DNA of 64,000 bases from assembly GCF_001423845.1 (NCBI RefSeq), contig NZ_LMPM01000002.1, positions 1 through 64,000 of the forward strand, written 5' to 3'. Under the pieces are notes generated by a model that saw nothing but the letters and a program-made list of their open reading frames with translations, did not search any database and was not told where the DNA came from. Shown here one piece after another: positions 51,882 to 61,090 of the stretch; position 1 is the stretch's first letter; every line of letters starts with the position of its first letter. Position numbers and translations under genes: made by a program. The DNA comes from Sphingomonas sp. Leaf357 (GTDB taxonomy: Bacteria > Pseudomonadota > Alphaproteobacteria > Sphingomonadales > Sphingomonadaceae).

Positions 51882-52712
51882 TCACCGCACCGCGGCGGCC
51901 GCGCGCTTCAGATACGGTTTCACATCCACCGATACATAACCCGGCACCGTCGCCGCGAAGTGTCGCAGCCAATATCCGTGCCCAGCGCCATACACCACGA
52001 GCACGCGATCCCCCGGCGTGGCGACGTTCATCAGCTTGGCGAAGATCTTGGCATTGCGCAGATACCACATCGCGTTGAGGTCCGCGCCCGGCTGCCTGTC
52101 GCCGTCGCCGAACGCCAGCATGCCATAGGACACCTGCTGCCCCGCCATCGGCGACGCCTCGTCGTTATAGGGGACGAGCAATTGCGGGATCGTCTGCGTG
52201 GCCATGCGCGCTTCGGCCGCCTTGGCCGCCGTCTTCAGCGGCGCAAACACCGCATCCAGCTTCGCCTCTTCGCCCTTGTCCTTGGCATAGGCCTGCACCT
52301 TGTCGAACGGGAAATAGTCCGGCTCGTCGCCCTGCGGCTGCTCGTCGATCCCCTGCACGGATTTCAGACCGGCGCGGGCGGCGATGCGAAAGCCCAGCTG
52401 CACGGTCTCGTCCGGGTCCTTGCCCAGCACCGCCGGCGTGAAGGCGGCATATTCCTTGACGTCGTAGGCCGGGCCGGGCCGCTGCCGCTCGACCATCACC
52501 CGCGTCGGCTTGAACGTCGCGATCGCCTCGGCCAGCGCCGCCAGTTCGCGCTGCCGTTTCGGCGTCCTGACATCGTCGGCCTTCACATTGACGACGTCGC
52601 GACCGGGATTGTCGAAATGATAGCTGCCGAGCACCATCACCTGCACCGGCGCGGGCGGCGTGGCCCCTGCCGTTGCCGCCGCCGCCGCTGCGGCCATCAC
52701 CATCCCGATCAT
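51882..52712 (-). CDS. DUF5694 family exported protein
   Basis: 276 residues with a signal peptide (MIGMVMAAAAAAATAGATPP). The family pattern is VMVLGSYHFDNPGRDVVNVKADDV, TRVMVERQRP, and GDRVLVVYGAGHGYWLRHF near the C-terminus. It shows the same His/Glu layout as TraB/PrgY-type ERE-like domains, which suggests a hydrolase, but no activity is known. The start has GGAGGG just upstream. Confidence 0.83.
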   Translation of the reverse strand: MIGMVMAAAAAAATAGATPPAPVQVMVLGSYHFDNPGRDVVNVKADDVRTPKRQRELAALAEAIATFKPTRVMVERQRPGPAYDVKEYAAFTPAVLGKDPDETVQLGFRIAARAGLKSVQGIDEQPQGDEPDYFPFDKVQAYAKDKGEEAKLDAVFAPLKTAAKAAEARMATQTIPQLLVPYNDEASPMAGQQVSYGMLAFGDGDRQPGADLNAMWYLRNAKIFAKLMNVATPGDRVLVVYGAGHGYWLRHFAATVPGYVSVDVKPYLKRAAAAVR

Positions 52713-52782
52713 CCGACCCTCCTTTGTGTGCTATCTACATAATACACTCGGAAACGAGGCTGTCGAGATGTTATCGCGACAT

Positions 52783-55092
52783 TCAGCGCTTCTTGCCCTG
52801 ATGCCGGATATTCGCCGGCCGCCCGCGCCGCTTGATGACCCGCGCCGGGGTCACGCCGCGCTCGCGGTCCGGCCGGTCCGCTTTCCCGTCGACCATCTCG
52901 AAGCGCAGCCCGCCCGACACCGGGTTCGCCTCCGCCAGCCGCAATTGCAGCCGCTGCCCGCTGGCGAAGGTCGTGCCCGAATGCTCGCCGACCAAGGTCC
53001 GCGCCTTCTCGTCGAAGCGGAAATATTCCCCGCCGATATCGCGCACCGGCATCAACCCGTCGCCGCCGATCCCCTCGACCGTCGCGAAGAAGCCGAAATT
53101 GGTCACGCCGGTGATCCGCGCGTCCACCACGTCGCCGACCCGTTCGGCCAGGAACGCGGCGACATAGCGGTCGATCGTATCGCGCTCGGCCTCCATCGCG
53201 CGGCGTTCCAGCGCGGAGATGCCCTCGCCGATCCGCTCCATCCCCGCCGCCTCGCCGTCGGTCAGCCCGCCCGGCCCGAGCTTGAAGGCGCTGACGAGCG
53301 AACGATGCACGATCAGATCGGCATAGCGGCGAATGGGTGACGTGAAATGCCCATAGCTGCCCAACGCCAGCCCGAAATGCCCGAGATTGGCCGGGGCATA
53401 ATAGGCCTGGGTCTGGGTCCGCAGCACCTGTTCCATGATCTGCTGCCGGAAATCCGCCTCCCCTACGCGGTCGAGAATGTGATTGAAGGTGCGCGGCTGG
53501 ACCACCTGCCCGAGCGCGAATTCCACGCCGAACGTCTTCAGATAATCCTTCAGCGCGACCAGTTTCTCGCGGCTCGGCGGTTCGTGCACGCGGTACATGA
53601 CCGGTGCCTTGCGGCTTTCCAGCGCCTTGGCCGCCGCGACGTTCGCCGCGATCATGTAATCCTCGATCAGCCGCATCGAATCCAGCCGCTCGCGTGGCGC
53701 GACCGACATGATCCGCCCCTTCTCGTCCAGCACCACGCGGCGCTCGGGCAAGTCCAGATCGAGCGGCCCGCGCTTCTCCCGCGCTTTGTACAGCGCACGC
53801 CAGCAGGCCCAGAGGGGCTGGAGCATCGGCAGCAAATCCCCCTCCCGCTTGCGGGAGGGGTTAGGGGAGGGCATGTCCGCAAGAGCCGTCTCTTCAGACT
53901 GGCCCTCCCCCAGCCCCTCCCGCGAAGCGGGAGGGGAGCCAGAAGCGTCGATCGCCGCCTGCGCATCCTCATACGCGATATTCGCCGCCAGCCGCACCAC
54001 CGCCCGCGTGAACCGCCAGCTCTTCACCTCGCCGTTCTTGCCCACGCGCAGGTGACACGCCAGGGCCGCGCGATCGACGCCCTCCTTCAGCGAGCACACG
54101 TCCGCCGACAGGATCTCTGGCAACATCGGTACGACCCGATCCGGGAAATACACCGAATTGCCCCGCCGCCGCGCCTCGCGATCCAGATCGGAGCCGGGCC
54201 GCACATAGAAGCTCACATCGGCGATCGCGACGATCGCCTTCCATCCGCCCTCGTTCGCGGGGTCGTCATCCTCCGCCGCCCAGACCGCGTCGTCGTGATC
54301 GCGCGCATCCGCCGGATCGATCGCCACGATCGGCACGTCGCGCAGGTCCTCGCGGTCGTCGCCCAGCGGCAGCGCCGCCATCCGCGTCGCCTCGGCCAGC
54401 GTCTCGGGCGAGAACACCGTGGGTATGCCCAATTTGTGGATCGCGATCAGCGAAAAGCTGCGCGGCGCGAACGGATCGCCCAGCACTTCCGTCACGCGCA
54501 CGGTGATGCGCGGCGGCCGCCCACCTTTCTCCGCCAGCACCAGATCGCCCGCCTCGGCCCCGCCGGCATCGGCCACCAGATATTCGCTACGGTCGCGCTT
54601 CTCGACGCCGGTCAGCCACAATTTGCCGCCCTCCTGCCGCAGCACGCCGAGCACCAGTTCCTCGCCCTTGGCCAGCGCCTTCATCGGATGCGCGATCCAG
54701 CCCGCGCCCGCTTCCTCGGTGCGTGCCAGGATCCGGTCGCCGATCCCCAGCGCGCCGCGCCGGCCCTTCTCGCGCACGCGCAGTTTCGGCGGCGGCGTCT
54801 CGGCGTGCCAATTCTCCGGCACCGCCCACACGTTGCCGCCGTCATCGACATCGGCGATGCGCAGCACCGTCACGCGTGGCACCCCGCCCATCTTGTGGAA
54901 CGCCCGCGCACCCGCGCTGTCGATCAGCCCCTCGTCGGCCATGTCCTTCAGCAGCGCCTTGAGCCCGATCTTCTCCTGCGCGGTCAGCCCGAACGCCTTG
55001 GCGATCTCGCGCTTGCCCGCCGGCGTGGCCGAGGTGGAGATGAAATCGATGATCTGGTCGCGCGATGGAAGGCCGGTGGATTTCTTGGACAT
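52783..55092 (-). CDS. rnr: ribonuclease R
   Basis: 769 residues. N-terminal winged helix (9-70), cold-shock-like domains, RNB catalytic domain with the Asp cluster IDPADARDHDDAVW, and a C-terminal S1 domain, ending in a basic tail (RVIKRRGRPANIRHQGKKR). It digests structured RNA 3' to 5'. About residues 384-419 (SGSPPASREGLGEGQSEETA through KREGD) are encoded by an in-frame palindromic repeat, absent from typical RNase R. They fall in a loop before LLPMLQPLWACWRALYKARE. Catalytic residues are intact, so the enzyme is probably active. It follows the MFS gene. Confidence 0.93.
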   Translation of the reverse strand: MSKKSTGLPSRDQIIDFISTSATPAGKREIAKAFGLTAQEKIGLKALLKDMADEGLIDSAGARAFHKMGGVPRVTVLRIADVDDGGNVWAVPENWHAETPPPKLRVREKGRRGALGIGDRILARTEEAGAGWIAHPMKALAKGEELVLGVLRQEGGKLWLTGVEKRDRSEYLVADAGGAEAGDLVLAEKGGRPPRITVRVTEVLGDPFAPRSFSLIAIHKLGIPTVFSPETLAEATRMAALPLGDDREDLRDVPIVAIDPADARDHDDAVWAAEDDDPANEGGWKAIVAIADVSFYVRPGSDLDREARRRGNSVYFPDRVVPMLPEILSADVCSLKEGVDRAALACHLRVGKNGEVKSWRFTRAVVRLAANIAYEDAQAAIDASGSPPASREGLGEGQSEETALADMPSPNPSRKREGDLLPMLQPLWACWRALYKAREKRGPLDLDLPERRVVLDEKGRIMSVAPRERLDSMRLIEDYMIAANVAAAKALESRKAPVMYRVHEPPSREKLVALKDYLKTFGVEFALGQVVQPRTFNHILDRVGEADFRQQIMEQVLRTQTQAYYAPANLGHFGLALGSYGHFTSPIRRYADLIVHRSLVSAFKLGPGGLTDGEAAGMERIGEGISALERRAMEAERDTIDRYVAAFLAERVGDVVDARITGVTNFGFFATVEGIGGDGLMPVRDIGGEYFRFDEKARTLVGEHSGTTFASGQRLQLRLAEANPVSGGLRFEMVDGKADRPDRERGVTPARVIKRRGRPANIRHQGKKR
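53836..53942. repeat. palindromic repeat, family E, inside rnr
   Basis: CCCCCTCCCGCTTGCGGGAG and its inverted copy CCCTCCCGCGAAGCGGGAGG (in the 53902-53939 arm) enclose a 30-base spacer. The 107-bp unit keeps the rnr frame open and codes for about 36 extra residues. Compare the intergenic copy at 44850. Confidence 0.85.
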
Positions 55093-55128
55093 AGGCGTCA
55101 GCCTAGAGCGTCACGCTCCCCCCGTCAT

Positions 55129-56451
55129 CTACTTCGGCGTCACCAGTTCCTGCCGCCGCTTCAGGATCACGCCAGCGCGCCAGTAATGGAAGATCGCCCA
55201 GGGCGTCGCCGCCACCGCGACGACCAGCGCCCAGCGCAGCGATTCCGCCTTGCCCACATACGGCACCAGCGCGTCGCTGAGCAGCCCGATCGACGTCGGC
55301 CCCAGCCCAAGCCCGACCAGGTTGATCACCAGCAACGTGATCGCCGCCCACATCGCCCGCATCCGCAAGGGGGCCAGACCCTGCAGCATCGCGAAGGTCG
55401 GCCCGAGATACGAATTGGCGAACAGCATGTTGCAGGCATAGACCGCGATCGCCACCGCCGGGATATGGGTGGTGAAGAAGATCAGGGTGAACGGCAGGGC
55501 CGCGCATTTCAGCAGCCCGACCATCCAGCTTTGCGCGTGGATGCCCCAGCGTTTCGCCGCCCAGTCCGCCACGCGCCCGCCGCCGACGCCCGATACCGTG
55601 CCCAGCACCGCCGCGATCGGCGCGACGATCAACGCCACTTGGCCGACCGAAAAGCCCAGCGAGCGCTGCAGATAGCTCGGCCCCCAATAGGTCGTCGCAT
55701 AGCCGATCAGCGAGGTCAGCGTGACCGCCAGCACCAGGTGCCGCGCTGCCGCGTCGCGCCACATATCGGAAAAGGCGGACCAGATGCCGGGCAGTTCCCC
55801 CGATCCTGCGGCACTATCCACCGCGCGCGCCGCGTCGGACAATCCCCGTCGCGGCTCGATCACGAACATCCGCACGACCAGCGCGAGCACGATCCCGGGA
55901 ATGCCGATCGCGATGATCGCCACGCGCCAGCCGTAATGGCTGGCCAGCGCCCCCCCCAGCATCGTGCCGAACCCGCCGCCCAGCACGACGCCGAGCGAAT
56001 AGATCGCCATCGCGCTCGCCCGTTTCTCGACCGGATAGAGATCGGCGATGATCGAATGCGATGGCGGGCTCGATCCGGCCTCGCCCACCCCGACGCCGAT
56101 CCGCGCGAGCAGCAATTGCACGAAATTCTGGGCCAGCCCGCACAGCGCCGTCATCAGGCTCCATAGCGCCAGCGACACCGCGATGATGTTGCGCCGGTTC
56201 GAGCGATCGGCGAAGCGCGCCACCGGAATGCCCAGCCCGGCATAGAAGACCGCGAAGGCCAGCCCGCCCAGCATCCCCATCTGCGTGTCGGACAGCTTCA
56301 GGTCCGCCTTGATCAGCTCGACCAGGATCGAGAGGATCTGCCGGTCCATATAGCTGAAGAAATACACCATCGTCAGCAAGGCGAGCGTCAGCGTGCGACG
56401 CTTCAGCGCCAGCGTATCGGCGATCTCGGGATGGCTCGCGGCGAGGGTCAT
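55129..56451 (-). CDS. MFS transporter (spinster-like)
   Basis: 440 residues with twelve membrane helices. MFS motif A-like loop is RFADRSNRRNIIAV; the start FFSYMDRQILSILVELIKADLKLSDTQMGM and GVGEAGSSPPSHSIIADLYP match the spinster-like subgroup frequent beside sphingomonad TonB receptors. The substrate is unknown. It precedes rnr by 36 bases. The ATG has GAGGAG upstream. Confidence 0.9.
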   Translation of the reverse strand: MTLAASHPEIADTLALKRRTLTLALLTMVYFFSYMDRQILSILVELIKADLKLSDTQMGMLGGLAFAVFYAGLGIPVARFADRSNRRNIIAVSLALWSLMTALCGLAQNFVQLLLARIGVGVGEAGSSPPSHSIIADLYPVEKRASAMAIYSLGVVLGGGFGTMLGGALASHYGWRVAIIAIGIPGIVLALVVRMFVIEPRRGLSDAARAVDSAAGSGELPGIWSAFSDMWRDAAARHLVLAVTLTSLIGYATTYWGPSYLQRSLGFSVGQVALIVAPIAAVLGTVSGVGGGRVADWAAKRWGIHAQSWMVGLLKCAALPFTLIFFTTHIPAVAIAVYACNMLFANSYLGPTFAMLQGLAPLRMRAMWAAITLLVINLVGLGLGPTSIGLLSDALVPYVGKAESLRWALVVAVAATPWAIFHYWRAGVILKRRQELVTPK

Positions 56452-56502
56452 GATGGCTCCTCTGTCATCTTAGAGAGGAAACAGGCGCGCCCAATCCCAT
56501 TG

Positions 56503-56596
56503 CCGTCACCCCGGGCTTGACCCGGGGTCCCGCTTCTTTGCCACCGAGGCCCCCGCTCGAAGAAAGCTGGACCCCGGATCAAGTCCGGGGTGACGG
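56503..56596. repeat. palindromic repeat, family A
   Basis: CCGTCACCCCGGGCTTGACC and the complement ending GTCCGGGGTGACGG enclose a 35-base spacer. It lies in the 300-base gap between the MFS transporter and the TonB receptor; the other feature of the gap is the terminator at 56662. Confidence 0.8.
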
Positions 56597-56661
56597 AGCG
56601 TTGAAATGCAGGCTGCGCGTCACCACACATGAATCCGGGATCAAAGATCATCGCAGGCCTC

Positions 56662-56700
56662 AAAAAAAAGCCCCCCGTCCTTCATGTCGGACGAGGGGCT
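56662..56700 (-). terminator. terminator of the TonB receptor gene
   Basis: On the minus strand, AGCCCCTCGTCC / GGACGGGGGGCT form a 12-bp stem with an eight-base loop, followed by eight T. Confidence 0.9.
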
Positions 56701-56751
56701 GTCAGTCACTTCATTCCGGCATGTCCGCCGGTAACATTGTGTTGCTGGCGA

Positions 56752-59613
56752 TCAGAACTTGCCCCGCAGCGTGATGCCGTAGGTACGCGGCTCGGCGAGG
56801 AACTGCGAGAACAGCTGGCGGCCACCCGGATATTGCGGATCCTGGAAGGCGGCCGTCGCGGCACCTTCCTGGAACGGCGAGTTGAACGCGACCTGGGCAT
56901 AGTTCTTGTTGAAGATGTTCTGGCCCCAGAACTCGATCGCCCACACCTGATCCTTGCCGCGCAGGCCCACGCGGGCGTTGAACAGCGCGTAGCCGTCCTG
57001 CGCCTTTTGCGGGAACAGATCGGAACCGGTATTGTAGTCGCTGGTCAGGCGGCCATCGACGTAGAACAAGGCCGAGAGCCCGCTATCGCCGATCTCCGGC
57101 GTGAACGACACCGACGTCGTCGCGACGATCCCGGCGGAGTTCGACAGGCGCTGTCCGGGCAACAGGCGGAGCGCCTGATCGAGCGGAGCGCCGGCCGAGT
57201 TGCCGACCAGATTGTTGCGATACTTCGTGTCGGTGAACGTCGCACCCAGCGAGACGCGGAAGTCGCGCGCCGGCACCAGCGACGCTTCCAGCTCGACGCC
57301 CTGCGCCCGCACGCCATAGCCCACGCTGCTCGCGGCGCACGCGCCGGTCGTCGCGGCGGCGGCGTTGTAATTGGTCGCCCCGGCGAACTTGCTCTGGTCG
57401 CGATCGCCGCCGTTCAGGCTGTCGCTGCACCCGTTGATGTTCTGCACCAGGAAGACCGTGCCGTTGAACGTGTTCAGCTGGAAATTGCTGAAGTTCTGAC
57501 GGAACGCGGCAATGTTGAGCGAGAACGGACCGGTGGCATATTTCGCCCCCAGTTCGAACGCGTTGACCGTCTCCGGATCGAACTGCAGGTTGTTGACCAG
57601 AGCCTGTGCGCCACCAGCCGCAGCGAAGGTCGCCGTCGGCACGCCGTTCACGATCTGGATCGGGTTCTTCAATGCCGAGCGATCGAGATTGAAGCCGCCG
57701 GCCTTGTAGCCGCGGGCGAAGCTCGCATAGACGAGCAGGTCGTCCATCGGCTTCCACGACAACACCGCCGTGCCGGTGAACTTGCTTTCGCTACGCTTGG
57801 AATTGATCGAGACGCCGTTCAACTCGGCCGTCGAATTGCCCTGGCAGCCCAGACCGATCAAAGCCGCGGCCAAGGCCCGCGCGGTCGCGACCTGGCTGGC
57901 GGTGCCCGCCGTCGTCGTCGTCAGATCGTCCGTCAGCGAGGATTCGAGCCGCGTGCAGACCGTGTTGTCGTTGCCGAACGTCGCGTTGAACTTCTTGCGT
58001 TCATGCGTGTAGCGGCCACCCAGCGTCAGGCTGACCGTATCGGTGACGTGGATGATATTGTGCGTGAACGCGGCGTAGCTGCGGCTATTCTGCTTGTAGA
58101 CGTCGTTGGTCGTGCCGAGATCGTTGAGCGAATCCAGCAGGTTGAAACCGGCAACGATGTCCGGGCCGCTGGTTCCGGTGGCACCGGCCAAGGTCGCCGA
58201 ACCGATCCCGGGCGCGTTGGAGCCGCCGGCGACGCAGCCGGGGCTGGTCGGAGAATAGAGCCCGGCCAGACCGCCACCGGAAATGATGCGGCAGGTGGCG
58301 AAGCGGCCATATTGGCTGCCGAAGCGCAGATTGTCGTGCACCGTCAGGTCTTCGTTGGCGAAGAATCCGCCGACCAGCCAGTCGAGCTTGCCGCCGAAGG
58401 CCTCGCCCTGCAGGCGAAGTTCCTGGGTGAAGGTCTTGAACTGACGCGACGAATTGCCGTCTGCCTTGCGATACAGGATGTCCGCCGTGCTGTAATCGGT
58501 GTCGGAACCCTGGTCGGACTTGTAGTCGCGATACGCGGTGATCGAGGTCAGCTTGGCGCCGCCGAAATCATAATCGATCTGGCCCGAAAAGCCGTAATCC
58601 TTGGTGACGCCGCCGAACCCACGCCCGGCGGTCGACGAGATCGTGCGCGAATAGCCCGCCGACTGCAGCCGGTCGAGCGGCTGGCCCAGTGCCGTCAGCA
58701 CGTTGACGATGTTGTTGCCGTTGGGCAGCCCGGTCGTCAGCGGCGTCGCCGGATCGTTCAGGTTGCCGATATACGGATTGACCGAGCGCGTGACGTACGT
58801 CGCCGCGCAGCACTTTTCCTTGCGATGCGTGTAATCCGCGATGAGGCGGATCTTCAGGTCCGACGACGGCTCGAACAGCAACTGGCCGCGCACGAAATAG
58901 CGGTTGCGGTTGTTCACGTCGGTGTTGTTGGCCGGATCGTAATAGAAGCCGTCGCGCTTGTTGTAGACCGCATCGACGCGCGCCGCGATCGTCTCGCTCA
59001 GCGGCACGTTGACGTTACCGGCCAGGCGGATGTTGTTGTAATTGCCGTAGGTCGCCTCGCCGCCGGCGCTGATGCGGCTGAAGCTCGGCGACTTGCTGAT
59101 GATGCTGAGCAGACCGGCGGTCGAGTTGCGGCCGCCGAGCGTGCCCTGCGGCCCGCGCAGCACTTCGATCCGGTCGATCTCACCCAGATCGTTCATGCCG
59201 ATGCCGGCGCGCGAGCGGTACACGCCGTCGATGAACACCGCGACCGAGCTTTCCAGGCCGGGATTGTCGCCGACCGTGCCGATGCCACGAATACGCGGCG
59301 AGGCGTTCGCCTCGGAACCGGTCGAGGAGACCAGCAGCGACGGCGCGACCTGGTTCAGCTGGCGGATGTCGTTCGCGCCGGAATTCTGCAGCGTCTCGGC
59401 CGAGACGGCGGAAATGGCGACCGGCACGTCGGCCAGCGCCTGGGCACGGCCCTGCGCGGTGACGACGATATTGCCCTGGTCCGAAGTATCGTCGGCCGGC
59501 GTTTCGGCCGGTGCGGGCGCGGTCGGCTGGGCCACCTGCGCGAATGCCGGCGTCGCCAATCCCAGAGCCAGGACCGTAAGGGCGCACGCCGACATATACT
59601 GCTTCTTGAGCAT
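56752..59613 (-). CDS. TonB-dependent outer-membrane receptor
   Basis: 953 residues from the ATG at 59613 (GGGAGAGAG upstream). Signal peptide MLKKQYMSACALTVLALGLA TPAFAQ (in parts), TonB box-like NIVVTAQGR, plug domain (QLNQVAPSLLVSS, RIRGIGTVGDNPGLESSVAVFIDGVYRS in parts, IEVLRGPQGTLGGRNSTAG) and a barrel ending YGITLRGKF. This is the large sphingomonad type that often imports carbohydrates or aromatic and lipid-derived compounds; the substrate is unknown. It is followed on the same strand by the spinster-like MFS gene. Confidence 0.93.
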   Translation of the reverse strand: MLKKQYMSACALTVLALGLATPAFAQVAQPTAPAPAETPADDTSDQGNIVVTAQGRAQALADVPVAISAVSAETLQNSGANDIRQLNQVAPSLLVSSTGSEANASPRIRGIGTVGDNPGLESSVAVFIDGVYRSRAGIGMNDLGEIDRIEVLRGPQGTLGGRNSTAGLLSIISKSPSFSRISAGGEATYGNYNNIRLAGNVNVPLSETIAARVDAVYNKRDGFYYDPANNTDVNNRNRYFVRGQLLFEPSSDLKIRLIADYTHRKEKCCAATYVTRSVNPYIGNLNDPATPLTTGLPNGNNIVNVLTALGQPLDRLQSAGYSRTISSTAGRGFGGVTKDYGFSGQIDYDFGGAKLTSITAYRDYKSDQGSDTDYSTADILYRKADGNSSRQFKTFTQELRLQGEAFGGKLDWLVGGFFANEDLTVHDNLRFGSQYGRFATCRIISGGGLAGLYSPTSPGCVAGGSNAPGIGSATLAGATGTSGPDIVAGFNLLDSLNDLGTTNDVYKQNSRSYAAFTHNIIHVTDTVSLTLGGRYTHERKKFNATFGNDNTVCTRLESSLTDDLTTTTAGTASQVATARALAAALIGLGCQGNSTAELNGVSINSKRSESKFTGTAVLSWKPMDDLLVYASFARGYKAGGFNLDRSALKNPIQIVNGVPTATFAAAGGAQALVNNLQFDPETVNAFELGAKYATGPFSLNIAAFRQNFSNFQLNTFNGTVFLVQNINGCSDSLNGGDRDQSKFAGATNYNAAAATTGACAASSVGYGVRAQGVELEASLVPARDFRVSLGATFTDTKYRNNLVGNSAGAPLDQALRLLPGQRLSNSAGIVATTSVSFTPEIGDSGLSALFYVDGRLTSDYNTGSDLFPQKAQDGYALFNARVGLRGKDQVWAIEFWGQNIFNKNYAQVAFNSPFQEGAATAAFQDPQYPGGRQLFSQFLAEPRTYGITLRGKF

Positions 59614-59914
59614 CACTCTCTCCCATATTGGCCGAAGCGCTAACCGGCTCCGTACCTCATCCTCGAAATGACAGGCAGAGTGCGTTCGCGTCAAGCGGAA
59701 CTAACGTTGCAAAACGCTACTTACGGAGGCGTGTTGCCTAAAAAGCATAGTCGAGAAACTTCCGAACCGGCCAGAACGTACATTCGAAACGGGTGTTTCG
59801 CGGTTTAAAAACCGGGATGACGTAACGTTAACCTCGACGGCATCCGGCCAAACGTCCCCGCCGCCCCTGCGGAGGCAAGGATGACGGAAGGCGACAATTT
59901 CGTTCGATCAGCCC
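59614..59914. other. gap upstream of the TonB receptor
   Basis: 301 bases without a coding frame. It must hold the receptor promoter. Short AT-rich stretches (CTAAAAAGC and GGTTTAAAAACC) are seen, but no clear Fur box or regulator palindrome. Confidence 0.4.
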
Positions 59915-60982
59915 TCAATAACCGTTCAACCGGGCGAACCGCTCGCGATGGAACGCCGCATTTCCCCACATCGTCTCAAGCACATAGGCGCGCTTCAGAT
60001 AGAAGCCGGCATCGTGCTCGTCGGTCATGCCGATGCCGCCATGCAGCTGCACCATCTCGCGGCTGACCAGATGCAGCGCGTCGCTGGCGATCGCCTTGGC
60101 CAGGCTCACCGCCTGGTCGGTATCGCTGCGCCCGGCATCGATCGCCTCCAGCGCGCCTTCCACGGCGGAGCGCATCAATTCCAGTTCGGTGAACATCTTC
60201 GCCATCCGGTGCTGCAGCGCCTGGAAGGTCGACAGCGCCTGGCCGAACTGCACGCGGGTCTTCAGATAATCGTTGGTCACCGAAAACGCCTGCTCCGCCA
60301 TGCCGAGCATTTCCGCCGACAGCGCGGCGGTGGCGAGATCGATTACCTTCGCGGTCAAGTCCGGCCCGCCGAGCTTCTCGGCCTTGGCACCATCGAATGT
60401 CACCTGCGCGTGGCTGCGGAAATCCGCCATCTTGCGCGTCGAGCGCGTCACGCCGGTATCGCCCGATACGAGATACAGCCCGTCCACCGCCGCGACGACG
60501 AACAGCTGCGCGCTGTCGCCCTCGGCGACGAATTCCTTCGTGCCGGTCAGCAGCCCGTCCGAGACGCTCGTCGCGATCTTCGCCGGATCGTGGTTCGGGC
60601 CTTCGTCCACGGCCACGGTCGCCACCACCTCGCCCACCGCGATCTTCGGCAGCCATTCCGCCTTCGCCGTATCCGATCCGCCCAAAGCGATCGCCGCCGC
60701 CGCCGCTGCGGTCGAGGCCAAGGGCGACGCGGTCAGGTTGCGCCCCAATTGCTCCAGCACCATGCCGAGCGACAGATAGCCGAACGCCGATCCGCCGAAT
60801 TCCTCCGGCACGACGATCCCGGCCCAGCCCATCTGGCCCATTTCGGCCCAGGCGGCGGTATCGTACCCTTCCGTCGGCGCGGCGTTGCGCACCTTGCGAA
60901 ATGCGCTCACCGGCGCCTCGTTATCCGCCCATTCCCGCGCCATGTCGCGCAGCATCGTCTGTTCTTCGTTGAGTACGGCCAT
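59915..60982 (-). CDS. acyl-CoA dehydrogenase, small partner
   Basis: 355 residues with the acyl-CoA dehydrogenase N, M and C domains: MGWAGIVVPEEFGGSAFGYLSLGMVLEQLGRNL, then a diverged middle strand domain, and VQFGQALSTFQALQHRMAKMFTELELM. The usual catalytic Glu is not obvious. A shorter chain paired with a second ACAD gene upstream suggests a heteromeric alpha2beta2 enzyme as in steroid side-chain degradation. It uses FAD and an electron-transfer flavoprotein. Confidence 0.9.
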   Translation of the reverse strand: MAVLNEEQTMLRDMAREWADNEAPVSAFRKVRNAAPTEGYDTAAWAEMGQMGWAGIVVPEEFGGSAFGYLSLGMVLEQLGRNLTASPLASTAAAAAAIALGGSDTAKAEWLPKIAVGEVVATVAVDEGPNHDPAKIATSVSDGLLTGTKEFVAEGDSAQLFVVAAVDGLYLVSGDTGVTRSTRKMADFRSHAQVTFDGAKAEKLGGPDLTAKVIDLATAALSAEMLGMAEQAFSVTNDYLKTRVQFGQALSTFQALQHRMAKMFTELELMRSAVEGALEAIDAGRSDTDQAVSLAKAIASDALHLVSREMVQLHGGIGMTDEHDAGFYLKRAYVLETMWGNAAFHRERFARLNGY

Positions 60983-61004
60983 GTGAAATTCCCCAGCCCA
61001 ATTT

Positions 61005-61085
61005 CGTCATCCCAGCGCATGCTGGATTATCGAGGAGGCGCGCGCAGCGCCTGCCCATAAAGATCCCGGCCTTCGCCGGGGTGAC
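61005..61085. repeat. palindromic repeat, family A variant
   Basis: CGTCATCCCAGCGCATGCTG and GATCCCGGCCTTCGCCGGGG then TGACG are partly complementary ends around a GGCGCGCGCAGCGCC hairpin. It lies between the two dehydrogenase genes and may set their expression ratio. Confidence 0.65.
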
Positions 61086-61090
61086 GCTAT

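Noticed and set aside
53347..56166. Open frame of 939 codons opposite rnr and the MFS gene
   Set aside because: Spans two well-supported genes in antisense, and its translation is Arg/His/Gln-rich low complexity with no recognisable family.
56629..59643. Open frame of 1004 codons on the plus strand opposite the TonB receptor
   Set aside because: It is antisense to a receptor with complete signal peptide, plug and barrel; high GC leaves the complementary frame open. Its translation is Arg/Gln/Asp-rich with no domain.
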